A stretch of 64,000 nt of DNA from Bacteroidales bacterium UBA4772 (GTDB lineage Bacteria > Bacteroidota > Bacteroidia > Bacteroidales > VadinHA17). Every line of letters starts with the position of its first letter. Position 1 is the first letter of the stretch. The notes beneath the pieces are model-generated. The model saw only the letters and a program-made list of their open reading frames with translations. It was not told the origin of the DNA and searched no databases. The stretch spans positions 1-64,000 of the forward strand of contig DHHM01000010.1 in NCBI GenBank assembly GCA_002403305.1, in the 5' to 3' direction. Made by a program: the position numbers and the translations under genes. Shown here in pieces: positions 62,238-64,000 of the stretch.

Positions 62238-63899
62238 ATGAGGGTTGCACTTGCACAGCTGAGTTATATCCCGGGTGATATCGCCGGCAACAGGAAGAAG
62301 ATCATCTCCTCCATCGGTATTGCGAAAAGCGGGGGAGCCGATCTCATAGTCTTCTCCGAGCTCGCCGTCACCGGCTACCCGCCCCTTGACCTGCTGCTCC
62401 GGAGTGATATTGTCAATGCCTCCATGGCATCAGTGGAGGAGATCGCCTTACATTGCACGGGAATAGCCGCCATCGTTGGAGGCCCCTCCCCAAATACCGG
62501 ACTCTACGGCAAAAGCCTGCACAACTCCGCCTTCTTCCTGCAGGACGGCAGGGTGAAAGCCGTGACCTCCAAGACCCTCCTGCCTACCTACGACATCTTT
62601 GACGAAGACAGGTACTTCCAGCCCGGTAACATCTTCCGGACAGTGGAACTGAACGGAACCAGGATAGCAATAACCATCTGTGAGGATATATGGGACGAGC
62701 AGCCTTTCGGCGACAAGGGCCTCTGGCGGCTTTACAGCGTCACACCACTTGATGAGATCATGAAGGAGAATCCCTCCCTGATAATTAATATCGCTGCCAA
62801 CCCATTCTCTCATAACAGGATAAAGATCAGGGAAGAGGTTTTCTCCAGAAATGCCCGGGAGTACGGTAAACCTCTCATATCAGTCAACCAGGCAGGCGGC
62901 TATACCGAACTGATTTTCGACGGATCGTCAGTACTGATCGGTTCTGACGGGACCGTGCTCGAGAGACTGGCATTCTGTAAGGAAGAGGTAAGGATAGTCG
63001 ACGTGCCCTCCCCGGGAGACAAAAGGGAACAGTACTCCTGCCCGGCAGGTTTCCCTGAAGATATGACCGCACATGTACACCGTGCACTGGTGACGGGCAT
63101 AAGGGACTTCTTTGCCAAGAGCGGACTCAAGAAGGCGATAGTGGGTCTGTCAGGCGGTATTGACTCGGCTGTGGTCCTTGCCCTGGCTGCGGAAGCCCTG
63201 GGGCCTGAGAACACCCTCTCACTGCTGATGCCGTCTGTATGGTCATCTGACCACTCCGTGGCCGACTCCGTTAAGATGGCCGAAACATTGGGAGCACCCT
63301 GCCACATCGTTAGTATTGAAGAGGCCCGGCAGGCGGTCGACAAAACCCTGAAACCCTTCTTTGCCGGCAGTGAACCCGACGTGACCGAGGAGAATATCCA
63401 GTCGAGACTGCGGGCAGTGATGCTGATGGCTTTTGCAAACAAGTTCGGGCATGTGCTCCTCAACACTTCCAACAAAAGCGAAGCCGCGACAGGCTACGGC
63501 ACACTCTACGGTGACATGGCCGGTGGACTTTCGGTCATTGGCGACCTGTACAAAACAGAGGTATACCGACTGGCTGAAGAGATAAACTCGCAAAGGGAGA
63601 TTATCCCCCATGCCATCCTCGTCAAGCCCCCTTCGGCAGAACTGAAACCCGACCAGTTTGACACTGACACACTGCCACCCTACCACCTGCTCGACCCCGT
63701 GCTCTACAGCTATATAGATCTTGAGAGGTCAGCAGACCATATTATCGGGGAAGGATTTGACCCGGAACTGGTGGAAAAGGTGATCAGGCTGGTACGCATC
63801 AGCGAGTTCAAAAGAAAACAGACTCCCCCTATCCTGCGCGTCTCCGCAAAAGCATTCGGCAGCGGCAGGAGAATACCTATCGTGGCCAGTTACCGTTGA
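62238..63899 (+). CDS. nadE: glutamine-dependent NAD synthetase
   Basis: The 553-residue two-domain enzyme amidates NaAD to NAD with ATP and glutamine. The N-terminal nitrilase domain has the Glu in LIVFSELAVTGYPPLDLL, the Lys in SKTLLPTYDIFDEDRYF and the Cys in IAITICEDIWDEQPF. The C-terminal synthetase domain has the PP-loop GLSGGIDSAVVLALAAEALG, TSNKSEAATGYGTLYGDMAG and LVKPPSAELKPDQFDTDTLP. Both active sites appear intact, so it can use glutamine. PnuC at the other end of the window could feed the same cofactor pool. Confidence 0.95.
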   Translation: MRVALAQLSYIPGDIAGNRKKIISSIGIAKSGGADLIVFSELAVTGYPPLDLLLRSDIVNASMASVEEIALHCTGIAAIVGGPSPNTGLYGKSLHNSAFFLQDGRVKAVTSKTLLPTYDIFDEDRYFQPGNIFRTVELNGTRIAITICEDIWDEQPFGDKGLWRLYSVTPLDEIMKENPSLIINIAANPFSHNRIKIREEVFSRNAREYGKPLISVNQAGGYTELIFDGSSVLIGSDGTVLERLAFCKEEVRIVDVPSPGDKREQYSCPAGFPEDMTAHVHRALVTGIRDFFAKSGLKKAIVGLSGGIDSAVVLALAAEALGPENTLSLLMPSVWSSDHSVADSVKMAETLGAPCHIVSIEEARQAVDKTLKPFFAGSEPDVTEENIQSRLRAVMLMAFANKFGHVLLNTSNKSEAATGYGTLYGDMAGGLSVIGDLYKTEVYRLAEEINSQREIIPHAILVKPPSAELKPDQFDTDTLPPYHLLDPVLYSYIDLERSADHIIGEGFDPELVEKVIRLVRISEFKRKQTPPILRVSAKAFGSGRRIPIVASYR

Positions 63900-63977
63900 C
63901 TATCCCCGGTCACCTCCAACTACTTGTACTTTAGTGTGTTAAAAAGTGTTAATTTCCACCTGGGCCAACATTTTTAA

Positions 63978-63985
63978 TATCTTTG
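63978..63985 (+). promoter_or_regulatory. putative promoter of a gene beyond the window
   Basis: TATCTTTG is a perfect TAnnTTTG box. An ATG follows at 63989 (MLFN), but with only 12 bases left no gene can be named. Confidence 0.4.
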
Positions 63986-64000
63986 CATATGTTATTCAAC

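Overview
The window is a chromosomal segment of a member of the Bacteroidota, probably a Bacteroidales-like anaerobe that is not a close relative of the model gut Bacteroides. The evidence is a SusC/SusD pair, a GldB homologue, a sigma factor followed by an anti-sigma/beta-barrel fusion, a large two-component-propeller/Y_Y_Y regulator, DUF1573 and DUF4369 proteins, and repeated promoter -7 boxes of the Bacteroidota form TAnnTTTG. GC content looks close to 50 percent. No rRNA, tRNA, CRISPR array, insertion sequence or prophage was seen.

Layout. Positions 1-1200 are a gene graveyard: an internally deleted 6-bladed beta-propeller lipoprotein and the 3' end of a DUF4143 ATPase gene, head to head. 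Positions 1374-17338 are mostly housekeeping: pnuC, a membrane MutS-like ATPase, miaA, a Yip1-type membrane protein with smpB, an MltD-like/uvrA/LOG operon, an ECF sigma factor with its anti-sigma/barrel partner, and a znuA-znuC-znuB-lpdA operon. Positions 17639-20656 hold a secreted coiled-coil protein and a histidine kinase/response regulator pair.

Positions 20653-43892 are one polysaccharide utilisation locus (PUL), all on the minus strand: susC, susD, a LamG surface lipoprotein, two GH144-type lipoproteins, a large discoidin/six-hairpin protein, an MFS importer, a GH35 enzyme, a GH94 phosphorylase of about 1100 residues, and a membrane-spanning LuxR-type regulator. GH144 together with a GH94 of the 1,2-beta-oligoglucan phosphorylase size points to beta-1,2-glucan as substrate. 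The model is surface binding and cleavage, TonB-dependent import, periplasmic trimming, MFS uptake, then cytoplasmic phosphorolysis to glucose 1-phosphate. An intrinsic terminator after the surface-binding genes probably sets a step in expression.

Positions 44266-63899 hold a prolyl-oligopeptidase, an outer-membrane barrel, an aldo/keto reductase, a YfcC-type antiporter, a HerA-like ATPase, a TlpA-like thioredoxin, MeaB, a DUF1573 protein, a large peptidase-MA/TolB/Omp85 protein, a 55-residue ferredoxin, GldB, a small barrel and NAD synthetase.

The most unusual DNA-level feature is a set of intergenic tandem repeats with different sequences but nearly all with a period of seven bases. They abut or invade gene ends (pnuC start, mutS-like stop, miaA end, znuA end). 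Separately, the 3' end of lpdA, stop codon included, is repeated in four tandem 53-54 bp units.
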